DNA from: Embiotoca jacksoni
Taxonomy: Eukaryota; Chordata; Actinopteri; Embiotocidae
DNA length: 64,000 nt
Assembly: GCA_022577435.1 (NCBI GenBank)
Contig: JAKOON010000033.1
Coordinates: 3,669,501 to 3,733,500, forward strand
Direction of reading: 5' to 3'
Part shown: positions 26,501-38,500 of the stretch, piece by piece
How the letters are laid out: each line of letters opens with the position of its first letter
How positions within the stretch are numbered: the first letter of the stretch is position 1
Notes under the pieces: generated by a model
What the model was told of the DNA's origin: nothing
Database searches by the model: none
Seen by the model: the letters and a program-made list of their open reading frames with translations, nothing else
Program-made: the position numbers and the translations under genes

Positions 26501-29500
26501 ATTAAAATAGTTAGAAAGACGGAGCGCACCGTGACACATCTTTTTCATGTGCCCAAATAAACAAACTCCTAGGGATTGGGAATGGAAAAAAAAACAAGAC
26601 TCGTCAGCATGTTTAACAAGGGGAATTATTAATGTCTGCTTTAATCTACTGTCTCACTCACACAGAAGTAGAGCAGAGAGGACATCAAAGGGCTGGACTC
26701 AACTGCCTCCACTGACAGGCGAGACGGGAGAGAAGTTCTCCCCGAGCTCTGATGTCATTTACTGATGCAATGTGAGCAGCCATGATATTTTTATGAACTG
26801 GTGTCACATTTCATCTGGCGACTGTCATACGGGCCCGAGCACCGATGGTGCGAAAGCCCTATTGTTATTCAAGGAATTATTCTCGTTCCTTCATGACCAC
26901 ATGACACACGTGATTGTGCACATGTGAAACATGTATTTTGCATGTGCCCATGGGAAGCGTGGTTTTGGAATATTTTCATGGTGCAATGTGTGAAGCCTTT
27001 CCACGGAGTAGCTTCCCGTATGAAATCTTCTCCACATATTTCCCCCACGTTATCATATGTTGAAACATGTGTCATACATGATCACACGTGTCTGATGTCG
27101 AAAACATGAGAAAGTCATGCTTTTTCTGTAAGGGAACGTAACCAAAGTGCCATTGTGTTACATTTAACCCAAATCATGATCTTTTCTAAACTTACCCAAG
27201 TAGTTTTTGTGCCTAAACCTTAGTTTAATTAAGTGTTTCCAAATCTAAACAATTTAAATTGCATCATGAGTGGACTCCAAACATCATCTCCATAATGTCA
27301 TGTTGTTGATAGTGTCTTTGTCCTTCCAAGGACAGTTGTGTTTAACAGTTATATTTGATGGTTAAAAGATCTGTAGTCACCTTCTGTCCTGGTTGTCCAT
27401 TTTCTCCTGGATGGCCCTGTTGCGCAGGAACGGCGTAGTCAGTTCACATCATTTCATTATGGACATTTGTAAAATATAATTTTGAACTGACTATATAAAG
27501 GTGTGTATATAAAGAAGTGTATGACGATCATAGGTTGTGGACTTTATGCGCTTACCTTCAGAAAAATATACTCTGGAGGATATGGGTATGGATCTCCAGT
27601 TTCTTCATCATAACCTCCCTCTCTCCCCCTCTCCATCGCCGCCCTCCTCCTCTCCCACTCCTCCCTCTCCTTCTGCAAGTTTCTCTCTCTCTCCAGTTCA
27701 GTCTTCTCCCCTTCCTGCTCCGTCCTCTCTCTCTCCTGCTCTTTCTCTCTCTCCAGCTCGGCCTCCATCTCTTTCGTCAGCTCCTCTCTCTCTCTCTCCA
27801 TCTCCAACCTCTCCCTCTCTCTTTCCCTCTCCAGGTCCTCCTCCTCCTCCTCCTCCTCCCCTTCCCTCTCTCGATCTGCATCTTCCTCTGTCTCCCAGTC
27901 ATAGTCTCCACTCCTCTCCTCCTCCTCATAGACTGGATCAGGGCCCGTTTCTGTATGTCCACCTGGCACTGCCGCTTTCTCTTTTTCCAATTCCCACTCT
28001 TCCACTTCTTCAACAGTCTGCCCGTCTCCTCCTCCTTGTATTTCTGTACGAGTCTCTCTCTCTGTGTCACTGTATCTCTGTCTCTCTCTTCTTTCTTGCC
28101 TTTCCCTTCTCGTATGTGTTTGAAGGTCACGATTTTCTTGCTTTGTCTTCTAGAAAAACAAATGTTGTGACACATAAGTCGCATTATCGTAATAACGTCT
28201 AAATTTAGATGAATATTTTGTATTGTTGGTTACACACTTACAGTCCAGCTGTTGTAAGCCTGAGCTCCAGAGGACAGATGCTGGAATTAAAATAAACAGT
28301 AAATCTCGTGTGTTCTCCGCAGTGACCATGAAATTGCATTTTCATATTTTATTTGATGCAATTTGAGTCACACGTATGAAGTTTGAATTTTTAAAAGACT
28401 GGAAATATCTAGTGAAAATAATTACTTTTTGTGCTGCCTTATACCGACTTCTTCCACCCGGGGCACCTGGCATGAACACCTAAAATATATATATGTATAT
28501 ATAAGATACTTATTAAATATTATTACTAATGCAATTTTTATCATTAATAATCATCTTCTACAAAATCAGGTGACACTTACAGTGGAGTCAGGCCAGTGGG
28601 TGCTTCTTTTCACCCTGAGTTGAGGTCGAAGCACCTGTCAAGTCCCCGGAAACTTTCATGAGCAAATTTAGCATAGCTTTCATAATTTTTTTCCCATTAA
28701 AAAGAAACTTCTGTGTTTTTCTACCTGGACCCATATCTAGCTGGTGCAGTTGCCCTAAAGTACAACTTTGCAGCCTTTTTCACAGCTGCCAGCTGTAGCA
28801 CTCTCACTCAATAATAACTAAAAAAAAGTTGACGTTCCCATTCACCACTTAAACCCAAAATTATAGTAAGATGAGGTCCAGGTTGAAAAATAATGAACTT
28901 TTTCTTTGAATAGCTATGGTGGTGTGTGTAACTGATGTGTATGTAATAAAAAAAAAAAATCAAAAGAAAGACACAGACAGAAAGTAATTTTAACATGTTT
29001 ACTTAAGCATACATGCACAGAGAGGTTAAACACAGACAATGTGATAAATTTCACCAGTGAAAAAAAGTGTTTGATCTGGCTACATAGTTGCTTATAGTAC
29101 CACTACAGTTGTAATAATATCATTGTTATCCAAAGATTTGGATGAAGTATAAAAAACACGTTTCAATAAATAAAATTGCCGTACAACCTGACAAGTAAAA
29201 ATGTATTGAAATTGTAGTTTTTCTGAAAGCTTGTTGCTGGATTACTTACAGGGAAATACTTGTAATAAATAAATTAGGAGTTCTAGACAAGGCAATTAGA
29301 GGTTACACTGGTGTTTACACTGAACAAACTGAAGATCTGGACATGGGGACACACGTTTCAGATGCTAATAGAGTTGCCTGTTTTCCACTAAAAGAAGCCC
29401 CAATACAAGAAATGAACTTTGGTTTGGATGGTCTGTGTGGAAAGAAGTTCCGCCTCATGAAACGTTGGTCAGGTTCAGGGTTCCTCACCAGAGAAAACGG

Positions 29501-32500
29501 TTCACAGTTTATTCACTCGCTCCGTGTAGTGCGTTCTTATGAATGTTTAAGACCCTATAGTCTCAGTCTCTTGGGAATTAAGAGACTTCCTGTTTAAGAA
29601 AAATGAGAGAGAGAAATTATTAAAAGTAACTCTCTAGGATTTTTTTTTCCCGAAGAGTCGGACTAGGCTACGATTTCTGCTCATTCCCATTCAAACAAAA
29701 GCTTCTGAGAAATCATGCTAAAAGCGTGCTGCGCAAAAATGGTTTCCTGCATGTCTCATGCTTTGGTAATGTTTGCAAATTACAAACTCTCTTTATGTCC
29801 ATTCCCCTTGTATTCATATTAGCCTTACACAAACATGTGCACAATTTTGCACTGGTGAAATCTTCATAGAAAGTAGACAGAAGAAAAGGTCTCAAAATAT
29901 GATGTCAAGTGCTTATTCTGCATCCCTCAAAGTATGGTTTATTTAATGAAAGCTAGAGTGAAGCCCATTTTTCATTTTATTCAAGCACTTGTCCATCACT
30001 TTCAGTCCCTTTGTGTTAAGTGTGAATGAAAGAGGTTTGCATTCCAAGGCATGCAAAGGTCTACAGAAACATTCAGTTAGGATTCAAGCCTACATGATAT
30101 AAAAACTGCACTCTACCTTATCTGGTTCTTCCGTTGCGATGAGAGGTGTAGGCAGTAACCCTTCCTGCTGGTCAGAATAATAAAGGACAGATCAGAATCA
30201 AACAGTGAAAACATCACTTCAAAAGTGAAGCACCATATTGATCTAAACAGCATTCTAGTCAGCACCAACACAGCCAGCGGACTCCCCCGATACTCTACCT
30301 TATTTGTATCATTCAAGGGTTGAGACAGTACCTCTGTGGTAGTCAGGATATCCTGGAGTAGGGGAAAAAAAATAAAATAAAAGAAGACATTTTACCCACC
30401 AATCAATGCATACATAATAAAAACTGGCTCCTTTGAAAATGATTTGAAAAGTTTTCTCTTGCATTATACATTATGTTGATTTCTTTGGGTCGTCACTGAT
30501 ATGCTATTGAAATGACACATTGGGCCGGCTGGCTTTTATGTTTTGTATGATTATTGATAAAATTGGTATTTTGCTGGGGCCTAAATTATATGGTTTCCTG
30601 TCTTTATTTAAAGGAGATCAGATATAGTTTAACTGGACATCAATGCTAAGAGTCAAAAGCTAAAATGGTGGGGGACTCATTTAAGATCTCGGATCTTTTT
30701 AGGGATTATACTAAAAAAGCAAATGGATGTGGCTGCAATTAAAATGAACTTTTCAAAATCATAACCATGAGACATCCCTGAAACGTGACGAGATTTCCAA
30801 TGTGGCCAATGTGAACCAGTGTAGAGGACCCTGATCCGTATGTTGTTGCCTCGTGACTGTGTTTTTGTATGCACTTGCTCCAAAAGATAATTATAATAAT
30901 AATTAAAACTGCAAGCAGTGATATGCGGGCCCTCAGGGATCCAGCCGCTGGCTCCCCGACGTGCAGCACGCGAGGGTCTGCATATTCCCGCTTGCAGTTT
31001 TAATTTTTTTTTCGATCTTGTTCCTTATTCTTCTTTTAAAAAAATTGCCTTTTTTTGGCGACTTTAACATCTTCAAAAACTCATGAAAGTTGGTGCCTGA
31101 CACATGTGCAAAGTTTCGTGAGGTTTGGAGCATCATTTGACCTTAAACATCAACTTCCTGTGTCACGGCGAAACATCAAACTTAGCCAAATATGATGCGA
31201 GGTTTCACCTGTGCATCTGTTTGTGTGTCTGAGGGGTCTGTTAGAGGATGACTGGAGTTTTCTAACACGGCAGGATTGTGTGTGGGTGACTGTTCCTCCT
31301 GCACAGATAAAAAAACAAAAAAACAGCATTAAATTCATTACTAACAGAACAGCACAAAGCTGACATCAGCTGTCGTTGTTCTGCTTCCATCAGTGTACAG
31401 TCCTGCAGCAGCGAATCACGTGTGGTTATCAGAATAATAAAGTTACCTTTTTATCCACAGGATACGGGAGCTCATCTGTGTGGACTTCAAGCTGCATATA
31501 AAAGAAACATTACATTAAAAATATAAATCATAACATTTACAACCAATCCAGCTGAAACAGATGCGAGCACCCTGTTTGAAGCAAATTCACCTCTCTGTTG
31601 TCTCTCCTCTCCTGAGAGACTCGGGGGTCATCTGTGGAAAGTTCTTCCTGTTTGGAAAGATTTTTGAAAAAAAACAAAAAACCTCATCATAACTTTTAAA
31701 CACTCAAACGCTCAGTGGATGATGTGCAGAGCAGATGCAGTGGGCTGTCACGACAAACTAATTTCTTCTTAATAATTAAATTCAGGTAGTGGGCGTGTCA
31801 TTAATCAACTCTCGCCAGTATTCATGTGGGCACAGATATATATCAGTCCCGAGAGATGCTGCTATTAAAAAACAAAAGAAAAACAGGAGATTGGATCATG
31901 AGTTTGACAGGGTTGTTAACGAGAGGGCACTCACAACGACAACGAATCAAATCTGTGACAAGCCGACATCATCATCATCACTTTAAAATGAAGTTTCCAG
32001 CAGTGCATGGATTAGTCATTTATAGCAGCAGCTGCCTACCTCATATTCGTAACTGTATTCTTCTCCGTTATTAAACTCCTCTTCTTGTTGCTTATCCTTC
32101 TCACTTGTCTTAAAATGAAGACATAATGACAGTTATTACAGGAGGATACTATTACAGAGCATCATTCATCATCTGTGTGAAAGACAACAATGCCAAGCGA
32201 TTTCAAAGCAACCCATTAATCAAATTGTTATCATTATATTATTAGGTAGCACATGGATGTTAATACAAATTCATGCATTTAGTTAAATGAGCCACGTCAT
32301 GTATACAATATCTAGTTATGTCAGTGTTATATTACATTTTTTTTAAATTTATAATTATCTTTTATTATATTTTAGTGACTAAGCTGTTATTCTAACACAA
32401 ATAAGTTAATGTCATGTTAGCGTCTGCGTTGTTCTCTGCAGGGTGAGTTAGTACGTGCGCTTTTTGTTTAGTCGCGGCAAATGTGAAGTTAAGTTTCCAG

Positions 32501-35500
32501 GTTTAGTCGGACCCCGTCCAGGACATTTACCAGGCGTTGTCTCTGCCTCTTATGTCGTCCTTTATTTCCTTTGCCCTGGTTAAGAAGTTCACAGTCAGAG
32601 AGAAAAAAGAGAAAAGATTTCTCATGCTTCAGAAGTTATTGATGACCAAACGATGATTGACAAGTTTAGGGTGATAATTAGGACGGAGTTAAGTAGTTAA
32701 TGAGTATAAAAAAATTTAAAAAAATAGACCATTAAGTTAAGATGATTAGGATTCCTCAGGGTTAACGAGTAGTTTGGAGCTATTTGTATTAATAGGACCA
32801 CACTGGAGGTTTTGCATGTTTCAGCCCATTTGTTTCAAATTACTCATATAATGCGCATTACTGATGACCGTTTTTAAAATCTTTGCAGATGGAATTATTC
32901 ACGTTATAATCAAAGCATATGGAGCAAATTATTGAATTTCTAAAGGAGACATGAAAATCAAGTTGCAGATATCTTTACGGCTCATTTAAGGTAAGTCCTC
33001 TTTTCCAGTAAACTCAAAGCAGTCCCGAAGTCCTTAACTCCTTAAGCTGTCAGCTAATTTTTAAAGTTTCACCTGAGAAAGCATCCTCAAATTTAATCAG
33101 TTACTGCTGCAAAACTGTGAGGCCAAGATGAGCAACCTTGGACTCTATGGATAAGAGACACGTCAAAGAATTTTTCAATGCAATTAAGTTTCGTTGTCCT
33201 TATCACCAGGCAGGCCAGAGTAAGATTTGAAAAAGTCCAGAAAAACCTGGCATTTTTAAGTCTGTCTGATATGAAATACTGTAATTTAGAGAGTTAATAA
33301 CGCTGAGTCAGTGACATTCATGTTATTGTTCCAAAAATTCTCAACTGCAGCTCGACAAAATTTGATGGAACAGAAATTCAACGCAACAGATGCTGCATCC
33401 ATTTTAGTCATAGTTATACCAGTGAAAGTGCCAGACAACCTTTGAACAATTGTGACTGTCCCGATGAAGTGGACTGCTCCCGGAAGGGGTTAAAATCCAA
33501 GATTTTAAAATGTATTTGCGGCAGCAGACTTTATATTGCAAGGAACATTAAGATTAACATCACGCTGAATACATAAATGAAGCATACAGTTGAGGGTACG
33601 AACCCAACTGGTTAGGGCGCATACCACAAGGACACAAATGTCATCAGCACTGAGTCCCTGGTTAGATTGGCGCTATTCTCCTGCTATCTAAAAATAAAAA
33701 GCATGTCTCCGTAGGTTGATTTTTATAGTGTAGTGGTATGAACTGATTTCAGTCGTTTCTAGGTAGGAAGGTTGAGCCGAGACATGAAACCCTAATATGG
33801 TCCTGTAATAATATAAATTTACTGTAAACTGATCAAAGAGTGTTATATGTTTTATGTTCTATCTAAAACTCTGTCATAAAAAAAAAGAGGCTTTACTTTC
33901 CCACGTTCCCTGTTCCTCTTTGGTCCTGAATTCTTCTTCAGTGCATCTTCCTGAGCGAGGAGAACGGTCTCAGTCACAATTTCAGGTAACCCTGAAACCG
34001 TCTGACACACAGATTTAGAATTTTAACATTGTGAAACAGAAATGCTTGAAAACACAAACTATGTTTGACATTGAATTGATTTTTCAGTTGGTTTTTTTTT
34101 ATACTTGACAAATACATGACTCCCCATAAATTATGTGAGTTAGCCACAGGTTAGAATCATAATTATTTTGTGTTCAAATGATAATGAATTGATTAAATTG
34201 CCTTTCTGTATAATTGATAATAAGGAGTCAGAGAAATAATGGAAGAGATTAACTGAAAAATATTTGAAACGCAGCATTAAATGAGAGTGATGTTCTTAAA
34301 TTGCCTCTGTATGAGGAAAAGCTGCATGTTTCTTTACATACTTACCTCCTTGGTCGGAGTAGAATTGAAAGTAGAATTGATTACAGTCAGATTAATTTTG
34401 AATGAAGACACTTTGTCTCTGTCCATCGTCTCCTTCCACCTGGATCCCTTTAACGTGGTCTCAATCCTGTCGAGCTCCTGCTCTCCATTCAATGTGGTGA
34501 CGGTCCATAAGGTTGGGCCCTCTGCAGTTTCATTTAAAGGGTCCTTCACATCAAAAGATAGAAGTAAGGGTGGTGAGAGAGTAGTTTAGGACCAGAAGCG
34601 TCTATTGAGGTAAAAGCTCATCAATGGCAATATTCAGTATACAGTAGATGAAAATTATAATTTTTTTACAGAAGCAATCAGTGACATACAGAGGCCGGTA
34701 AAATATGGGTAGATTTTTTTGCCTTTGTTTTAGGAAAATAAGCCTTTGAGATGAGGTCACTTACAACAGACAAAGACTCAGCAAAACCAGGGTCCTCAAT
34801 GGTGTCCAGCTCTGACAGCGGCTGGCTGCTGAGATCAAATTTCACCGAACTCTGTTGAGACAACACAAACATACATCAAATATTATTTTGTTTTTTATTG
34901 TCCTCGGTTGGAAACTTTTTACATTTTTGTTTGAAGACAGAGAATACAAGTGATTAAAATGGCCGTCAAATTGATAAATGATTTGGTAAATGTATGAACT
35001 GGTTTGTAAACATTACAGTGAGAGTCTGTTCACTGTTTTTTATGTACATATCAATGCATTTTAAAGGTTTTTTTATAATCTCATGAAGGATGGGACACAA
35101 TATACCAATATTCTCACACTTCTTTTCTTGAGTTTACGTACTGTGTACTCAGTGATGACGTTGGAGGTGTGTGTGCCTGCGTTTTCTTTTGCTTTCTTGG
35201 AGGTGCTGAGCACATGAAGCAGCTCCTCTATTCCATCCTGCAGCAACCTGTCAATCAGAGTCTTCAGCAAAGGCAGCTGAGAGGAAAGGTTTCATGTAGG
35301 TCAAACTCTGCTTTTACATATTCTGTCAACCTCAAAATGTATATGCCTGCATGCTCAGAGCTCACCCTTATGCCGTACGCTTCAAACATCACTTCAATGT
35401 CCTAAAGCGGAGGCAAAATATGTTGTTCAGAGTTAACAATGTAAAACGTGAACATGTATCCCAGAGAAGGAATTATTAAATCGTGTATTCAACCTTCATC

Positions 35501-38500
35501 GTGAGAGACTTTCCAGGAGCTCCAGCATCGCCCTGCAGAAACATGAAAGTAAATGCTGTGAAAATATTGTCATTTCCAGTTCTAGGTTTCTGACATATAA
35601 CTCTTATCAGCACTACCTTCTCTCCTGTCAGGCCTCTTTCGCCTGCATTACCCTGCAAAAAAAATAAAAATAAATAAGCTACGCAAGCCCATATCTATAT
35701 ATTTTTTTTTTAACTCGGCTTCATTATAAACACCATCAACATCTTACCTTCATTCCTGGAGAACCCTAAACACACAGAAACAGAGGAGCAAGACATTTGA
35801 ACATGCATCTACAATGCATGACATCAAGCTCATGCAGGTAATTTCACAATTCATTGCAGCCCACAATAAAAGCTCTATAATCATCGCTGAGTGATGATTC
35901 AGGGTCCATGCGGGCGACATATGAATTATGTCATGCAACAGCTGAAATAATGTGCCATTATTTACGACCTAAAAATAGCAAAAGCATGCTGTAAGTATTA
36001 AACTCACGGTAGCTCCCGGAGGTCCCATTGGGACTGGAAATGCTTGTCGGACTTCATCAATGGTGGCGCCCTGTGGATGGATCCATGCAAAAATGAGTCA
36101 AGTTAGACTGCCATTCTGATCCAAGTGGACCCATTTGATGTGTATCTGAATCATCACCAAACAGAAACGAGACTATGATTCCTAAACACACTCCCTAATC
36201 TACCGTTATCCTTCCGAAACAGATCTGAAACAATAAATATGCTTCCCTAATTAACAAATCACCAAAAATGCAGCTTTTACCTCAGGAGTGACAAGCACTT
36301 GCATGCCAGGCAAACCTGGAGGTCCTGGTTCCCCCTTACTACCATCTTTACCCTGGAAAGAAAACAACAGCATCTCTCAGTTGCATCTTCAATTTTCTCA
36401 CAAAGGTGTTTTTTTTTTTTTAATATATATAATTTAAAAACCACCTACATTTGCACCTACACCTCCCTTGTCCCCCTGAAATTAAGAGAAGAATTAACCC
36501 GTGAATTCGCGAAATAGCTTCATAAATTCTCAAGGTGGATGCAATAAATCTTAAGAACCTTTTTTCCGTCATCTCCATTGGGTCCTCTTTCTCCCTGAGA
36601 GAAGAAAACCAATTTTAAATGTCAACAATCTTTACATTATTTTGACATTTTCTAGCTAGTTTAATGTAGAGAAGCATAACAGGAATCCTCACATCTTTTC
36701 CTGCCAGGCCCCTCTTCCCGTCAATCCCAGGTCTCCCCTGCAGAGAAGAGCAAATACAACAGTCTTAATCTATTGGAAAAACACGTGGTTTATGCAAATT
36801 GCACGCCTCCAACAACAATATATTTTGATATTCTGGCTTGAATGTCACCAATAAAACCTATAAAGGTTGGATGGTAATGCTGTAGTCAGAGTCACCAGGA
36901 CTCGGGGTGATACTCACCGGAGTTCCTGGTAAGCCAGGCATTCCAGCGATCCCAAACCGACCTTGCTCTCCTTTTTCTCCTCTCTGTTCACATGCGCACA
37001 CGCATACAAAAACACATCTTCATTTCCAACTCTTCACCACAGTAAAAAGTACAAACAGAGTGACAAACTGCACAAATAAACACAGACATAACAGAATTGA
37101 AACACTAACGGCCCGTGGTTTATTTGACCACAACAAAAAGGTTTCATACAGTGTGCACTCACCGGACCAGGCTCTCCATTTTGCCCCTGGTCACCCTGCA
37201 ATTATAATAAAACATCTTACGAGTAAGCTCATACTCATAAATACACAAAACAATTTCCCTGGGCATTGTAATATTATTTTAATAAACAGTGAGCTTATAA
37301 CCTTCATTCCTGGTTTTCCTGGTAGGCCATCGAGTCCAGAACCACCCTGCAAATCACACGGCTTCATATGTGAACACATTTTTAAACAAATGTTAAGTTC
37401 CGCTGATACAAACAGTACCACAGCAGATGCAATTTAAAGTCACATACCAGGGACGGTGCCGGTAATCCAGGTTTCCCCTCTGAACCCTGGATGGAGAAAA
37501 AAACATTCAAATATTAGGATAATAATTAAAAAAAACAAAAAACAAAACTGAACTATTATTATCAAAATAGAAAGCAGTCAGAAACTGATCTACTTTGTGC
37601 AAATGAACTTGTTAACTAATGAATACTTTCAAACATTTAGCCTATAAAATGTAATAAGAAAAAAATAATAGTCAAAGTCTTCAAATACATTGTTTTATAG
37701 GTCCAAGCCCGAAAGGTAGTCAACAATTATATGAAATAGACAAAACCAGCAGATTGTCACATTTGAGAACCAAAGAAAATCAGACTTTTTTGCTTTAAAA
37801 ATGATTTTAGGGACTACAACTGAGGCCTAAGGAGCAAACATATTAACACATTTAATCAGGTATACATTCATCTTCATAGAATGTAACACACTCTTACACT
37901 GTTTAATCCAAATGGTTAAATTGGTAAAGATTTTAATGTCCTGACAGGCACTGCACTCATGATCAGCTTGCGGTTTATATTTGTTGATGACATTTGAAGT
38001 AAGCAATAGGATACTTACTCGTGGCCCAGGTAAACCTGTTTCTCCCCTCAAACCCAGCTGACCAGGCTCACCTGGCTCCCCCTGTAGGAAAAAAAAAATT
38101 GTCATATGGAAACCCTTACATGGGAGGATCTGATTTCCCAATTGTCAAAATCCCAAATAAAAATGAATTCTTGACATATTCTTGACTTTTCTGCCACTTG
38201 AGGCAATATTTGGAAACGTCTTTGCCATGGCAGTTTTATTCCAGATTGTCAACAGCAAAAGCACAAGAAAGATTCCCATTTAACACCCAAAGTGTCGGTT
38301 ATGTTCCCGTTCGGCAACTGAAATTTCAGAAGTGTTTGGTGTTTCAGTAAAATCAAGTAAAGTAAAAGGAAAGGAAAGGAAAGGAAAGGAAAGGAAAGGA
38401 AAGGAAAGGAAAGGAAAGGAAAGGAAAGGAAAGGAAAGGAAAGGAAAGGAAAGGAAAGGTTCTAATTCCTTCAGGAAGATCAATAACATAAAGAATGTTC

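Larger units (their letters stand above)
19502..27416 (-). other. C-terminal collagenous block (about 22 Gly-X-Y exons)
   Basis: The exons are 27381-27416, 26463-26489, 26309-26368, 25777-25902, 25559-25630, 25358-25393, 25149-25208, 24849-24893, 24680-24715, 23517-23552, 23196-23252, 22861-22932, 22613-22684, 22492-22527, 22321-22401, 22144-22197, 21996-22049, 21806-21868, 21652-21714, 21326-21442, 20131-20208 and 19502-19555. All keep phase 0. Exon 20131-20208 contains a Cys (RSKPCERGASG) where human collagen VII has GACGLDGEKG. In mammals that helix cysteine takes part in the disulfide-bonded antiparallel dimer. Confidence 0.92.
27556..35401 (-). other. Expanded noncollagenous hinge (about 570 residues, 16 exons)
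   Basis: The exons are 35366-35401, 35142-35276, 34765-34851, 34346-34543, 33897-34001, 32531-32575, 32040-32108, 31591-31647, 31447-31491, 31209-31298, 30299-30352, 30117-30164, 28581-28634, 28426-28479, 28242-28280 and 27556-28149. All are multiples of three, with AG acceptors, GT donors and no stop. The first two (MFEAYGIRLPLLKTLIDRLL) resemble the human hinge (LLETAGIKASALREIV), which places the insert at the hinge. Later exons are acidic and Tyr-rich (NNGEEYSYEYE), basic (GRHKRQRQRL) or Ser/Thr-rich. Exon 28581-28634 holds RVKRST, a furin-like site. Exon 28426-28479 has a short PGAPGG stretch. Some small exons are less certain than the large ones. Confidence 0.8.

Noticed and set aside
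27517..28202. Long plus-strand open frames rich in Leu/Ser/Pro
   Set aside because: They are the antisense of the Glu/Arg-rich collagen exon; GA-rich coding DNA leaves the opposite strand free of stops. The minus-strand frame has correct splice sites and phase, the plus strand does not.
38365..38459. Tandem array as a CRISPR or satellite
   Set aside because: It is a perfect five-base microsatellite without spacers.
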